From the NCBI GenBank assembly GCA_034620365.1, contig JAQGEQ010000084.1, positions 930,001 to 994,000 on the forward strand: a DNA stretch of 64,000 nt. The letters are read 5' to 3'. Position 1 is the first letter of the stretch. Every line of letters begins with the position of its first letter. This document shows positions 11,291 to 23,833 of this stretch, piece by piece. The stretch comes from Pegea sp. RAD2-039. Taxonomy: Eukaryota > Chordata > Thaliacea > Salpida > Salpidae. The notes under the pieces were generated by a model. That model was not told the origin of the DNA. It saw only the letters and a list, made by a program, of their open reading frames with translations, and ran no database searches. The translations under genes and the position numbers were made by a program.

Positions 11291-12897
11291 ATGTCTGCTA
11301 ATAACTTGTTGAGTAATTTGCAAAGGTTGTCTCATTTAAATTGTGGTAAGTCAAACTTTCTTTATTGATTATTTTTTTAATTATAATTTTAACAATTTTT
11401 TAATTAGTATTTTGAACGCAGATTTCTATAAAAACAAAATTACTCTTGATGAGATTGATACTCTGCAAACAAATCTCGAGATTCTACTGGTCAACAACAC
11501 TAAATATTCCAAAGACTTAAGCGAAGCAATTTCAAGTCTTCAAGACCATTCCAAGAATGACAAAAATAAAGTGAAGTATTTGTAGAGTAGAAAAATAAAG
11601 TAGTTAGTCGCTTAGCAACTTATTCATATTATTTTATGAGCCGCCGGAAGTCAACTAATTAGTAATATTACTTTTAAATTAAAGAAAAATTATGCCATCA
11701 AAAGATGTCGTGGTGGCAATGATGAAAAGCAAAATAAGAAGATGAAGTTGTCGGAGGGTTCAACTAAACAATCAACATCTTCATCTGAAAGGAAGAAAAG
11801 CTTGAGCTCGGTGATTGATCTTTATTTACTTTTTCAATCAAATTATGTTTTTATCAATAGACTCTTGTCAATTTAGATGAAAGAAACAGACAAAGAATTG
11901 AACAGTGATCTTATCAAACCCTATGAAATTCCCAGCCGCTTTTGGCAGTCTGTGGATTCTTACTGTGCTCCAGTATCTAGCAAAAATATTTCTCAGTTGG
12001 AACAGCTGTTGAAGATACCAGATGAATATGAGGAACTAATGAAGGTACTTGTTGATTTGAATCAATATTTGCTTACTAGTTGACATCAAAGGTTCCGGAG
12101 CTTGGCCCACATTACAGTAAATGGTGGGAAATAGAAGACATTAGGTACCAACAAGGAGAAGGGAAGCGATTACATAATCCACGCGCAGTTGATGCTGGTG
12201 GGGTTGAACAAATGTGCAAGATTACGTAAGTGATGTTGGTTTAGAAGATGTTAGAGTTTTGGTATGTTACAGAGAAACTGATGAAGAAGATCATCTTCAA
12301 GTTGGTGGATTATCTCAACAAGTTTATTCAATTTTAATTGAGCAAGAATCTAATGTCTCAATCCCAGGTTAGCAATCCATCATCATCATCAAGATCATTT
12401 TGTAACCTGAGAGTTTGTAGTAAAAGTTGATAAGACGTTGACTGAAACAACCAACAAGCTACCGACAGAAAGTTGCTCACCAAGCGTTGACATAAGTAAA
12501 AGCCTCTTAGCGGAGCTCATTTCGCATGGGATACTAGATGAGAGTGAAAATGAGGATAATTCAACTGATGAAGTCCTTATTGAGATGCGAAATCTTCAAG
12601 CTGAACTTGAAGCAGTTATGACTGCAAACCGAAATGTTCAAAATCAGCTGTTCGTGTTCACCAAAAAAGAAGTACGTCGCGAAAACATCAAAAGAAAGCT
12701 AGAAGAAGTGAATAAAGAAGTAAGAGTTCTCACGTGATTACTCCTTCAAATTCAATCTTGTGCTTCAGCTAATAGGTCATTACCAACGGATGCAGCAGGT
12801 AAAACAGAAGAAGAAGAGTATGTCAAAGAAAGAGAAAGAGTCTATAGTTAAATGTATGCGGAAACACAAAGAGCTCAGAGCTGAATTAAGAAGATAA
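11291..12897 (+). CDS. TADA3: Transcriptional adapter 3 (ADA3), SAGA/ATAC HAT module
   Basis: A subunit of the GCN5/PCAF acetyltransferase module that links ADA2-GCN5 to the complex. Exons: 11291-11345, 11422-11570, 11685-11810, 11877-12044, about 12080-12367, 12421-12719, 12769-12897. Conserved blocks in order: DEIDTLQTNLEILL, IPSRFWQSVDSYCAPV, VPELGPHYSKWWEIED, GLSQQVYSILIEQE, LLAELISHGILDE and KKEVRRENIKRKLEEV. About 404 residues against 432 in human. Most introns are tiny (about 35-76 nt). The exon at 12080-12367 breaks frame near 12210. One added A in GAACAAATG gives EQNVQDYVSDVGLEDV, and the summed exon lengths then become a multiple of three. It is the second gene of the operon-like row. 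Confidence 0.92.
12210..12212 (+). other. Single-base frame break in TADA3
   Basis: The frame before (GGVEQ) and after (DYVSDVGLEDV) differ by one base at a short A run. Exon phases on both sides require one extra base. A sequencing deletion is most likely. Confidence 0.6.
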
Positions 12898-13009
12898 TTT
12901 GGTTTTGATTGAACAAACAGAAGATATTTTCTGCCTCGAACAATTTCCTTTTATTTTTTTTATGTTTCATTTATATTCGTGTTTTTTTCCATGGTGTTTT
13001 CGCCACCGT

Positions 13010-13015
13010 AATAAA
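13010..13015 (+). terminator. Poly(A) signal of TADA3
   Basis: AATAAA 113 nt after the TADA3 stop and only about 15 nt before the MRPS2 acceptor. This is the arrangement seen in trans-spliced operons, where cleavage of the upstream gene and leader addition to the next are coupled. Confidence 0.5.
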
Positions 13016-13021
13016 AAAAAT

Positions 13022-13032
13022 GTTTTTTGTAG
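13022..13032 (+). other. 3' splice site in the TADA3-MRPS2 gap
   Basis: GTTTTTTGTAG ends 35 nt upstream of the MRPS2 ATG, within a 170-nt gap. Confidence 0.55.
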
Positions 13033-13067
13033 ATTTAAGAAATTAAATTAGAAATAAATTAAATAAA

Positions 13068-13964
13068 ATGAATTTGGTTTTAAATCGTGGAATCAATTTT
13101 ATACGATGCCATCAACGACGATTCTTCCAGACTTCTTCTGTGTCTTTTAATCTTCCTAACCCTCTAGATCACCATGACTATTTTCAAATTCGAAATCTTC
13201 CGACTATCGAAGATCTCTACAAGTCTCGTGTTCACTTTGGTCATCAAAAAGGAAGCAGACACGAGTATGCAACATCATTTAATCTTCTTCAAGCGCTAAT
13301 TTTATCCAACAGACACATGCAACCTTTCATATATGGGCAGCGAATGGGAACTGACATCATCGATTTAAACCAAACTCTTCCACATATGCAAAATGCTCTC
13401 AACTTCTTGGCTCATATGTCTTATAGAAGAGCAGTCATCTTGTTCATCATGCAATCCTCTATATTCGGTCATGATGTTGAGAAGGCAGCCCACCAGTGCG
13501 GTGAATATTCTCACACAAGGAAATGGCCTTCCAATGCTTTCACTGATCAGGAGGTTTGCTGGGACTCCATTTTTCTAGTTTCTAACTTCTTTTTATCAGC
13601 GTTCTAAAAAAGTTTACCACTTTCCTGATGTCTGCATCTTTCTCTCTACTACTGCCGGCTCCTATGAGCAGCATCCAGCTATCTCAGAGTGTGCTAAAAT
13701 GGGGATAGCTACTGTTGGAATCGTAGACACAAATGTGAATCCTTCGCTGATAACTTATCCAATTCCAGGGAATGATGATACTCACCAATCTATCCACTAC
13801 TACTTACAGTTAGTTACTTCTTGCTTGTTTGCTTGTATTTATGCTTGTTTTTCAGTTTGTTTCAAAGGGCTATTACTGTTGGTAAGTTAACAAGACAAGT
13901 AGATGATATGAAAGCTAAAGATTCACTAGAAAGTGAAAAAAAGAAAAGTTTTCAACAAAAATGA
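13068..13964 (+). CDS. MRPS2: Mitochondrial small ribosomal subunit protein uS2m
   Basis: Core protein of the mitochondrial small subunit. Exons 13068-13553, 13600-13808 and 13856-13964 join in frame to 267 residues; both introns are only 46-47 nt. The N terminus is basic with an amphipathic look (MNLVLNRGINFIRCHQRRFF), suiting mitochondrial import. uS2 signatures: SRVHFGHQKGSRH, IIDLNQTLPHMQNAL, AHMSYRRAVILFI, CGEYSHTRKW and IATVGIVDTNVNPSLITYPI, ending PGNDD and LFQRAIT as in human MRPS2. The start is the only ATG before the targeting-like peptide. Third gene of the row; AATAAA follows at 14032. Confidence 0.96.
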
Positions 13965-14031
13965 GCTTCACGTCTATAGGCAATCTTTGAAAATATTTTT
14001 CTTTTATCTTTATCAAAATTTTATGTTAAAA

Positions 14032-14037
14032 AATAAA
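14032..14037 (+). terminator. Poly(A) signal of MRPS2
   Basis: AATAAA 68 nt after the MRPS2 stop. Confidence 0.55.
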
Positions 14038-15517
14038 AGTTTTGGAGTATTGATTCCAAGAAAGAATTTTAGTGTGATCAACTTATTACTTGACAATAAA
14101 CATTGAACAGTTTTTATCTCAAGTTCTTCTTAACAAATCGGCATTTAGGTTAAAGATTTTACTATATCCATATTAGCATTTATCTGATGAGCAAGATGCC
14201 ACTAAAGTAGATGCATGCTTTTATCTATCTGTAGAAACATCTCATGTGATTTATAGGATTCGGCCAAAAAGTTTTACAAACCAATCAATTCTACTGGATT
14301 CAATTTGTGTTTAAACAAATGTTTCGCTAATTTACTGATTCAAGTTTATATCTTACTTTTAAGTACTCATGAAAAGTTGTGGGGTTTTTGGTTTACTTTG
14401 AAATAACCTAGCATAGTACTTTTAAAAAAATATTCGAATACTTCGAAGAAAATATTTAAATTAGCTTCAAAAAGATTAGCTGGAAGATTTTTGATAAAAC
14501 TATCTTCAAAAGTATAACAATTTTTTGACAATTAAAGAAGAGATCTAAATAGAGATTAAAACAATGCCATGATGATGGTTGATTAAATCTTAATTTATTT
14601 TTTCTTTAACAAGTTCTTAGAAACAAACTAGCTTTCTTAAAGAGATGAAAAATATTAGATCTGTTCTTCAAACCATAAACTACTTGAATAAGTAATATAA
14701 AAACCTCCACTGACTTAAGAACTTCAAATTCGTTTCAAATTTTTATAAAATTATATCTCGTCTGAAACGATGAAATTTATTGAAAGGGAAATTACAAAGA
14801 GAAGGTAGCTTTTAAAGATAAATTAAAATCTCATTATATAAAAGTCTGATCTTAAAAAGATTACAACAAACCTACATTACAATTAGAAGTTTTACAAAAT
14901 ACTTCAATGTTATTTTTACGTATATACTATATATTATCACGCAGAAACACAAATATTAAGTAAACTACTTTCATATGTTTCTATAAGATTTCATCAACTA
15001 TTTAAATTCTCAAATGATCTTCATTTTCAGCAGATTCCTCTTTACTAGAAAAGATTATTCATATTCGATGTTGAATAATTTTTTTATTTAGAGATTTGAC
15101 TTTCTTATCAACCTTCTAGATTTACTCGCTTAGTAAAAATTACTTATTTTCGTTCCATTAAAAAAATTAAATTAAAAAAAGGATTCAGTTGTCTTCATTT
15201 TTACTATTCTCAATACTTATAAATATCTATTTAATCTAATCTTAGCTTATCACTTACTAAAATAAACTAGGTAACAAATGACAAACTTTATATTGTAAAA
15301 ATAGTTAACAAAATCAAGATTACATAACACCATGCTGAGGACATTGGTGCAAGATATGAAAATAAATACAAGACATAAAATTGCACTTTGCACCAAACAA
15401 ATTCCAACAAACTGATATTACAAAAAGTAGAAAATGATAATTAGGAAAGATGAATAATAAGAAAATTTCTGCTTTAGAAAAAGAAATATTTTGTTGAATT
15501 AAAAAGTTGCTGATATC
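14038..15517. other. Convergent spacer MRPS2-ZFYVE, no gene seen
   Basis: AT-rich, with frequent stops in all frames. No repeat or RNA gene recognised. Confidence 0.5.
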
Positions 15518-18500
15518 TTAATTAGAATATTTCCATGTAGGATTTACTTCAAGAATAGAAAAAATCATCTCAAAGACAACCGGATCATCATTGTTGTTAA
15601 GACTTGATGAAGACTGATGCAAAAGAGGAATAAGATAGTTGTCAAGGGAGTCTAGGCAAGTGTTTGGTAGAGGTAATCCGTTACTTCCGGCTAAATATCC
15701 GACCTGAAAATGGTTCAAATCAGATTGGAAGTAAAAAGTTGATGTAAACTGACGTTATCAGGGTGAACAGTAGCTCTGATGGCAAACTTCACTTGATTAG
15801 AGGCTTTCAAAACTTTCAGGTGAGATAGTAAGGCTTGTGAAGCAGTGCTACCGATCAGTTCAGCAAGCTGAGACACGTCACTTCCGGAAATTGTACTTTT
15901 AAAACAGAAAACCTACAAAGAAGACGACAAGAAATCATCAGAATGTGAAAAGATCTTTCCTTAAACATCAACTGTCACGTGATTTAGTTTACTCAAAAAA
16001 CTCAAGTTGGAAGACACAAGTTTCGGCTCCCACAAAAAGTACCTGATTCCATCTTAGCACTAGACTCTTGGATTTCTTCTCGCATTTGCTCACGTTGTAG
16101 CCGACTACGCCCTCCAGTGACTGAAAATCGACAGGACTGCTGATTCTATGAGAAAATAAAATGACTTCAGATTGGGAAGATCCGGAAGTTCCCAACTTAC
16201 CCGACGTTGAATTCTGTGTGATCTTCAATCCAATTAATCTCTACACAGCATCCTTGTCGAGTCTCCGAGTCCTGACGATAAAATCAGATGATAGAGAAGA
16301 AGATGATGATGATCAACACACAAACTGACATTTGATTTTAAAAGAAAATTCTCTTTTAACTTGATAGAGTTCTTTAGAGTGTCCATAGTCTCTGGTAGAA
16401 GTTGGATCATCACTCCATCTACAAAGCGACAATAAAATGAGACATCAAGTTATTACATCAGTGAATCAACTGACCTTCGACTATTGAGGTCTTCACTTTA
16501 CAAGAATCACCAGATTTTAATGAACCATTGATAGTTACAAACGCTGCACTTGTCAAAGTGTCCTATATGATGAAGATGTTGAGTTTTGATAAAAACAATC
16601 AATGTTATCACCTGATGCGGTTCTTTTTGGAGGACTTCTGTTTTGTAAGAGTTATCTTCATCTTGGATGCAAACAAGAGTTGAAGATGAGTGGTTTCTTG
16701 AATATATAGAGGAAGAACCAAATGTGAGAACATGATCATTAGAACAACGGATCACTTTCAGAACATCATCTAATCTGCCAAAATTTCAAATCATCTATTT
16801 TGTTTGAAATCGATTAAAGATCTTAAAAAGGGTTTCCAATCGAAATTTCTAAATCTAATCTTGTTATAAACGATTAAAAACAGAATTATCTGATTGAAAG
16901 TTGAGTTATCAAAACAACAGAGGAGGTATTGGCACCTGTTGTTTGGAAAGTTGACAACAACTTTGGAGGAATCCACCAAAACAATTAGACCTGGTATGGT
17001 TATGACACGATATTTATAATTGCGAAAGTCACAAAGTATCGACAAGATGCTGTTACCCACAACCGGATACAAAGACTTTCTTGAGAGCTTGTTCCGAATA
17101 GGATAAGGACATTCTGATAAAAGTAAGAATAGAGTTGTTGTTTTTAAGAATTATAAATAATTTTATCTTTATGCAAATAATTTAATCAGCTCGAACCTGA
17201 TAACTTGTAACCTAACCCCAGCAAAAGTCTATTTGGAAATAAGTTCGCCCATGAGGTCTCGCTTTTGTGAATTACCAATCCAAATAGGGTAGAAAGGAAG
17301 TGATTGGTTTTTGAATACATTAAACTGGATAAACCTGCAAAAAAATTTAAAAATATACAAAGAACTGTGAAATAAAGCTTACCTGAATTTTCATATTCTA
17401 AGTTACTAAAGTCATGACAATTTGGTTTGACAAATAATATTCCATGATTTGCAGGATTTCCAAACAGCTGATTGCTTTCATCGAGGCTATTATGAAAAAT
17501 AATTTCTAATTACTAAACATCAAAAGTTAGTTTGAAATTGTTTAATTGTTGTTTTAATCTGGGAAATATTTTACACTCATATGTTATGATAGCGGTGTGA
17601 AAACTTTTCTTCAACAGCTAGCCAGTTGTCACGTGAACCAATTTAGTTTAATAACAAAGTTCTCAAAACTCAAACTATCATTGATATTACAGACTGTTCT
17701 TCAACACTAAATTTAATTCTCTTTACATACGATGATAAACTTTTTAATACTAAATCCCTTCATTTTTCTTTGGATTTTATGTGCTGTCATAAAAGACTCG
17801 GGAATTTATACCTCTCATGACCTAAAATGGGCTCACCACATAAATTATTTGTTCAGAATTGGTTTGTGTACTTCATACCAAAATCTCAAATCTTTTAAGA
17901 GCAGAAATATTTGAACACAGTTCACATTTTTTACTACTCACTTCCAAGCTAGACATAAGATGTATGATTCGAGTAATTTGTTGACTTTTTCTTCACTTAT
18001 CTTAAACTTGTTTATCACTTGCAAAATGATGTCTTTACAGTACTGATATAAGAGCTTAATAGTGTACCTCCAGCCATATGTTGAATGAAATCAAACTTTC
18101 AACTTACAATTCATAGCAACTGATGATTTGCATTGGATGACAGAACTTCCCTTTCCGACCCATCAAGAACAAATGAGCAAACAATTTAAAGATTTGCACC
18201 AAAAATGTTTCAGTCAACAACTTGTTATCCTCATCTTCAAGTAACAAACCAACTTCAGATTGTCCGACACTATTCAAACCAGATGATAGGAAGTAGTAAC
18301 AAGAAACCGCATGATCTAAAATTAGAAAATTAATAGGTTACTGTTGAGAAGTATACTTTCACTAATATATGAAAATAATTAAACAAAATCACTTTTGGAA
18401 GGAATAAGAAAAACTTACAAGTAACCAGCTTCACGGCAATAAAAAGATTTGAACTGAGAGCAAATATAAGAGGTCTTCTTTCTGATCCGCAAATAGATGA

Positions 18501-21500
18501 GTTTACATCATCAACATTTTGAGTATCATATACAGAAAATGAAGAATCTTCATTAAGAGCTGTTGAAATACAACAAAATAATATTTAGAAATAAGAAAAA
18601 TTTTTTATAAATTATAAAATTAGTTGTTAAATGAATATTTGTCACAACCTTCAACGACAGGAGGAAGATCAGTTGGCTTCGGTTCTTTTAAAGATCTTGA
18701 TTTAGTAATTCTGAAAAATGGAAGTAGAAAGAAAATTAAAGAAAATCCCATTTGCTTGCAGCTGTAATAAATCAACATTTGGAACCAAAACCAATTAGAA
18801 TTAGTTTAATTTTGAATTAGAAATTTTCGATTAGTAGTTTTGAACTCTTCTCTACATTTTGAGCAAATAAATTGCTGAGAAAGATTATTTATAATGCATT
18901 TAAGATGTAGCTGATAAGATGATGAGATAATTACTGTTATTTTCTAATGAGTTAAATTCGGCAATAGATGATTTAGAAAGAAAAAAGGAATTAAATCAAA
19001 GCAAAAATCAAAAAATCAAATGTTTCAATAAAAAAACTACAAACAAAATTCATGTTTATATTTTTAGACAGATTTTTGTGGTCTTTTATTACTGATAAAT
19101 AGTATCAAGGCAACTTACTTGGGAGGTAAGGGAGGAGTTTTTGGTACCCCTTGAGGGTGATCTGGTCTTGTTCCATCTGAGAACCTCACAAATTTACTCA
19201 TACTAGAACTACTTCGTCCAGCTAAATATTCAGGTTGAAAATATTTGAGATTATTTGTGTTGTACTTACTATTAAGTATTGATTGTGGTTCTGATGTCTT
19301 TTGTGTAATTGTTGGGTTTAAGATTTGATTTAAATGATGAGCGTCCACTGAAACATCGAAGATCAGATAAAATATGATAATTTTAAAAGTTGCAACAGCA
19401 CCTTTATCTACTTCACTTTTGCAAGCAATACAAACCCTGGCTTCTTCAAAATTCAGGTAAGCAAGTCTTGCTTTTGCACTACAGCAAGAATTGCAGAAGA
19501 TTTTTCCACAGGATCTACAGTGATGCCTAAATTGTTTTATGAACAGATTTGTTGATCATTTCTTTGAAATTAGTGATGTGATTAAACTAACTTTCTTCTT
19601 GTAAAAGTAAACCGATCATTACAATAAGAACAGGAAGAACTTTCTCTGTCATGGACCCAATCCGGTTTAGCTGATCCCGGTCTAACCATGTTTGTTGTGT
19701 CCACGTCCTATTTGATGGTGAAATGAAGTCAATAAAATCAGATTTAAACTCATTTTAAAGTTTGATGAAAATATGTATTTCAACAAACAAATACAATAAA
19801 ACTTGCGCTGTAAACAAAACCTTATCTACAATAACAAATAAGTACGATTAAAATCTACTGTTTACATTTATTTATCATAAAAAGTAGTTGCTGCTTAATA
19901 AATTAACTTTTGTGTGACTACATGAACAAATATTGAAAGTTATTTAAGTGATTTAAATAAATTATACAGAAAAATGCCTGCTACATTTCTTTAAGTTTTT
20001 AACTTATACAATTTTGCATATCATATAATTTCATAAAAAAAATGAATTAATATTCATAGAAATAACTTACTGCTGTTTCACAAAAAGTAGAGCTTTCTTC
20101 CACAGGATTAGAAGCCATGGAAGTCGAAGGTAGTTCTAAAAATATTTAAAAATTGTTCAAAACATCAATAATGAAACAGTAATAAAAAAATATGTCATAA
20201 AAATAGATAAATTGTTTACACAAACCAACAAACCTTCGTTTATCTGAGTTAATGTATCAAAACTATCTTTTGTAGAGATATCATATGACTGTGATTGTTT
20301 TTCTATCTTGTCAGAAGGTACTTGTTGCTCAGTTTCATGTGAAGGCAACTGTTGCTCTGTCACAACTTGAGGTGGACACTCATCAACAGGGTAGAAATAA
20401 GCTTCATCAGCTGAAGATGTTTGAGAACTAGAGTATTGATCATCACTATCATCTTCAATAGATGTTGCAGAGTTTAAAATTGTAGATTGTGAAAATATAT
20501 CATCAATAGATTTAGCTGATTTTGGGAAATATTCTTCTATATGATTCGAGATAGAGCTTTGTGGTAAGAAATCAAAAGGATTTGTTTTGAGAACATTTGA
20601 TTGTGATCGGTTATTCTGAGATTTTGCTGAATATTTTCTCAGTTTTGGATTCACTACAACTTCATTGTTTGAAACTTCAAAAGAAGATTCATTCATAAAT
20701 TGCTCAAATTCATTTTCATCAATTTGAATTTCATTATTAAAGCCAATAACATCTCCAACACTAATTGATGGATAATCATCACTTTCACCAGGTTCCCTGG
20801 GTATATTTTCCATATCTTTAGATAAAGATAAATCATCCAAAAAAGTTGTAGAACATGATGCAACTTCATTTATATCTTTATTTATCACTTCAGAAACATC
20901 TTTATCATTTTTTATTACTTGACCTTCTCTAAGAATCATATGATTACTTGCAGACTCTTCATTTAAAACTGGGCAATTTCTTGTTGCTGATGAAGAGCTT
21001 TTTAACATACAATCTGATTTACTTTCATCTTGGGATACTTTTATTAATTGATCTTTATGACTCAAAGATGATTTCTTCTCTTTATTTTCATTTATATCAA
21101 CAAGTTTGTTATCATTTAATTTATTTAAAGTTTTGAATCCATTTTTATCATAAGAGTCACTGGTTATATCACTTGAATATTGTTTATAAACTGGATCAAG
21201 CGATAGATTTGGGTTTTCTTTTGATAAATTTGAGTTTCTTCTTATTGGAGTTGATTGTTGAAAAGAAGCTATAAAAACAATTACATTATTATAATACCAA
21301 TTATATAAAGTCCTAAATAATAATATCCGATAATAGTTTTATAACTTAAATATGAATAATAGAAACTCAAGTAATTTAGTTTATAAAACATAATCAATAA
21401 TTTCCAAACTAAAAAAATAAGAAACAGAAGTTATTACTTTTATTATTACATCTCTATTACTTCACCTAAAAAGATTGAACAAGATCAACTTTGAAAGTTT

Positions 21501-22052
21501 TTTGAATCAGATATTAAATACTATTTTTCAAACTTCAAAATTATATAAATATCATAAAAACTATTTTATTCTTCATTAAATACTTTTTATTTAAGATATA
21601 ATAACAACTGTTGGCCTGAATATTATCATTTAACTTATAATTATTTTAGTCAATTAATTTTGTTGAACTATTCATGGTAATTATATTTTTATGATGAAAC
21701 ATATTTTCAAAATAATTTTTGAAAATTGCTGGTAAAGTAAATAATAATTACTAACAATAAGTAAACTAAACAAAAACGTTTTTAAGTATTAAATCAAAAG
21801 TTGATCTAAAAATAAATTGTAATTATTAATAAAAATTCATAAGCTGCTAAAAACCAGTGAAAATAAAACTACCCTGAAAATATTAAACCATTAACTTCAA
21901 GTTAAAATAAACTTGTAAAAATTCAAGGTCTTAACTCATATATATATAATTCAACTAAACTTACTGTTTTTTTCTTTCGAACATTCTTCTTTTTCTAAAT
22001 CATCTAACAATTTATCCAAATTGGATGCTACGTTAAAAAAAGAATCGTCCAT
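15518..22052 (-). CDS. ZFYVE9: SARA/endofin-type FYVE protein, Smad anchor on endosomes
   Basis: Binds PI3P on early endosomes and presents Smads and PP1 to TGF-beta/BMP receptors. It starts at 22052 (MDDSFFNVASNLDKLLDDLE), as in human SARA and endofin. A large low-complexity Ser/Asp-rich exon follows (about 21269-20234). The FYVE finger is split over about 19708-19594 and 19528-19402: PDWVHDRESSSC, FTFTRR, RHHCRSCGKIFCNSC. After it comes KFVRFSDG, equivalent to the PP1-binding RVxF motif, and proline-rich PKTPPLPPK. The C-terminal SARA domain (DUF3480) occupies many small exons from about 18300: NSILSILCDFRNYKYRVI, SNDHVLTFGSS, STLVCIQDED, AGSNGLPLPNTCLDSLDNYL. It ends at 15518. One intron is 50 nt (15704-15753). 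Vertebrate ZFYVE9 and ZFYVE16 are co-orthologues; I cannot separate them. Confidence 0.9.
17640..18060 (+). mobile_element. LINE reverse-transcriptase fragment inside a ZFYVE intron
   Basis: Plus-strand frame 17810-17914 reads SHDLKWAHHINYLF and then YQNLKSFKSRNI, the L2/CR1-type RT C-terminal motif (D-L-K-W-x-x-H-I). It lies antisense to ZFYVE in the longer introns near 17.5-18.1 kb. The fragment is stopped and truncated, and similar pieces lie at about 4380 and 50430. Confidence 0.55.
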
Positions 22053-22092
22053 AATGAACGGGAAGTGATACACTTTAGAAGATTGGTTGGTG

Positions 22093-23833
22093 CTGATAAT
22101 TTGTTTATTAACTTTGATTTTTAGTGCTGTTTTTTCTAAGAGCATTAAACTCTCATAACGAAAATGGTTTTTTGTTATTATGCAAACCTTAATGTGAATA
22201 CTAAAATTATTTATTTAACACCTTTGAGAACACAATATTTTCTGATTGTTACTATAAAAACAAAAAAACAAAAATTTGAAGATTGAAAACTGAAGAAAAA
22301 CCAAATGATTGATAATTAAACATAACCTATATACTTCACTTAAAAAGCTGCATAACTAGAAACAATTGAACAAGTTATTAGTTGAGTTTACGGATAATAT
22401 TTTTCCAATAAAAATTATCTTTATCTATACAAACTCACAGACTATTTCTAATAAATTTTGTTTTCATTTTATCAATCACTATGATTCTATCGTACTTAAT
22501 TCTATCGTATTCTAATTAGTTTGAAAAATAATATAATGATTCAAAAATCAATCATTTGAAGTACAACAGCTCTAAGTATTTTTTTAAATTTTAACTTAAG
22601 GCTAAATGACAAGTTCAAATTGTCCTGAAATTGTCTAAAATGTCTTTATACTATTAGTATACTGTGTAGTTGTTGAAGTTGAAATGTTGCATCTTTATAT
22701 TAAGTGACCATTTCATATGTATATATTTTTAATTTTTACATAAGCCATTGAAAGTGTCATTACAACAAAAAATACTTGAGAAAATTACAAAGAAAATATT
22801 GAAAACTAAATGTTCACAACTTAATTAGTTTAGTACATTTTATTTATCGTTTGAAGTTATAAAAGAGTTTTTATAAATTTTTTTAAGCATTTACATAAAT
22901 TAAGAGATAGAGGTTAATAAGATATATAACCTTTTTTCATTCTTAATCAACTACTATTTGATATCAGATCATTTCAAAACATAAAATCTTACAACGTGCT
23001 ATTTTTTAGAGCTTCACTCTATCTGCACCTCAAGATTAAAACATGTCTTAACCTCAAATTGAACTACATGAAAATTCCTAAGAAGTATAATGTATAAGTG
23101 CAACAGTTATGTTAAGAGTCAAAAAGGGTATAATTTTTTTAACTTTAACAACGTTATTGTAGTACATATTTACTAAGATTTCGCTGATTAAGCGAACATA
23201 TTTTTTGACTACTTCCCTAATGACTTACAAAACAGTTTCGTAAAATTTGTACAATTACTAGAAAGCTAAGATCTTTTAGACTTCATTAAAGTTAGCAATT
23301 ACTTTCAGCTAAACTGACCAATTTATTTATTAACTATTTTTGTTTTTGGTTGTTCGATAAGAACTCTGGTCTGTAATGTCATCTACTTTAGTTCGAACTT
23401 TGCATATCTTACAATTATATGAATATTATATTATATTATTATTATGAAGCTAATTGTGGTAGTTTGCTTTTTGACCTGTAAAGTGTCCTCGACTAGGAAG
23501 ACTCCAAAGAAATTTATTCTACAAAAGTTTTGAGATTACCTGTAGATGATGCAATACGCAGCGTTATATTATGCAGGTCGTTTACTGTGCTTCAAAGGAA
23601 GCCTTTTATTAAGTTGGGTAATATTTTGATGCAAGTTATCAATCTGATTAAACATACAAAGTGTTTGACTAAACTTTGCTCTACCAATACAAATTAATCT
23701 ACCAGTTCAATATTTTTTAGATACTTGAAAATATTTAATCAAATTAAATTAAATTAAACGCTTGATATCCAAATCGAAAAACGAAATCGCTTTAAAAATT
23801 GAGCCAAAAATGAAAAGTTTCATGACAGTGTAG
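22093..23833. other. Spacer ZFYVE-METTL27, no gene seen
   Basis: AT-rich with no sustained frame. A possible acceptor (AAATTATCAG) lies 40 nt upstream of the ZFYVE start, at about 22093-22104. Confidence 0.5.
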
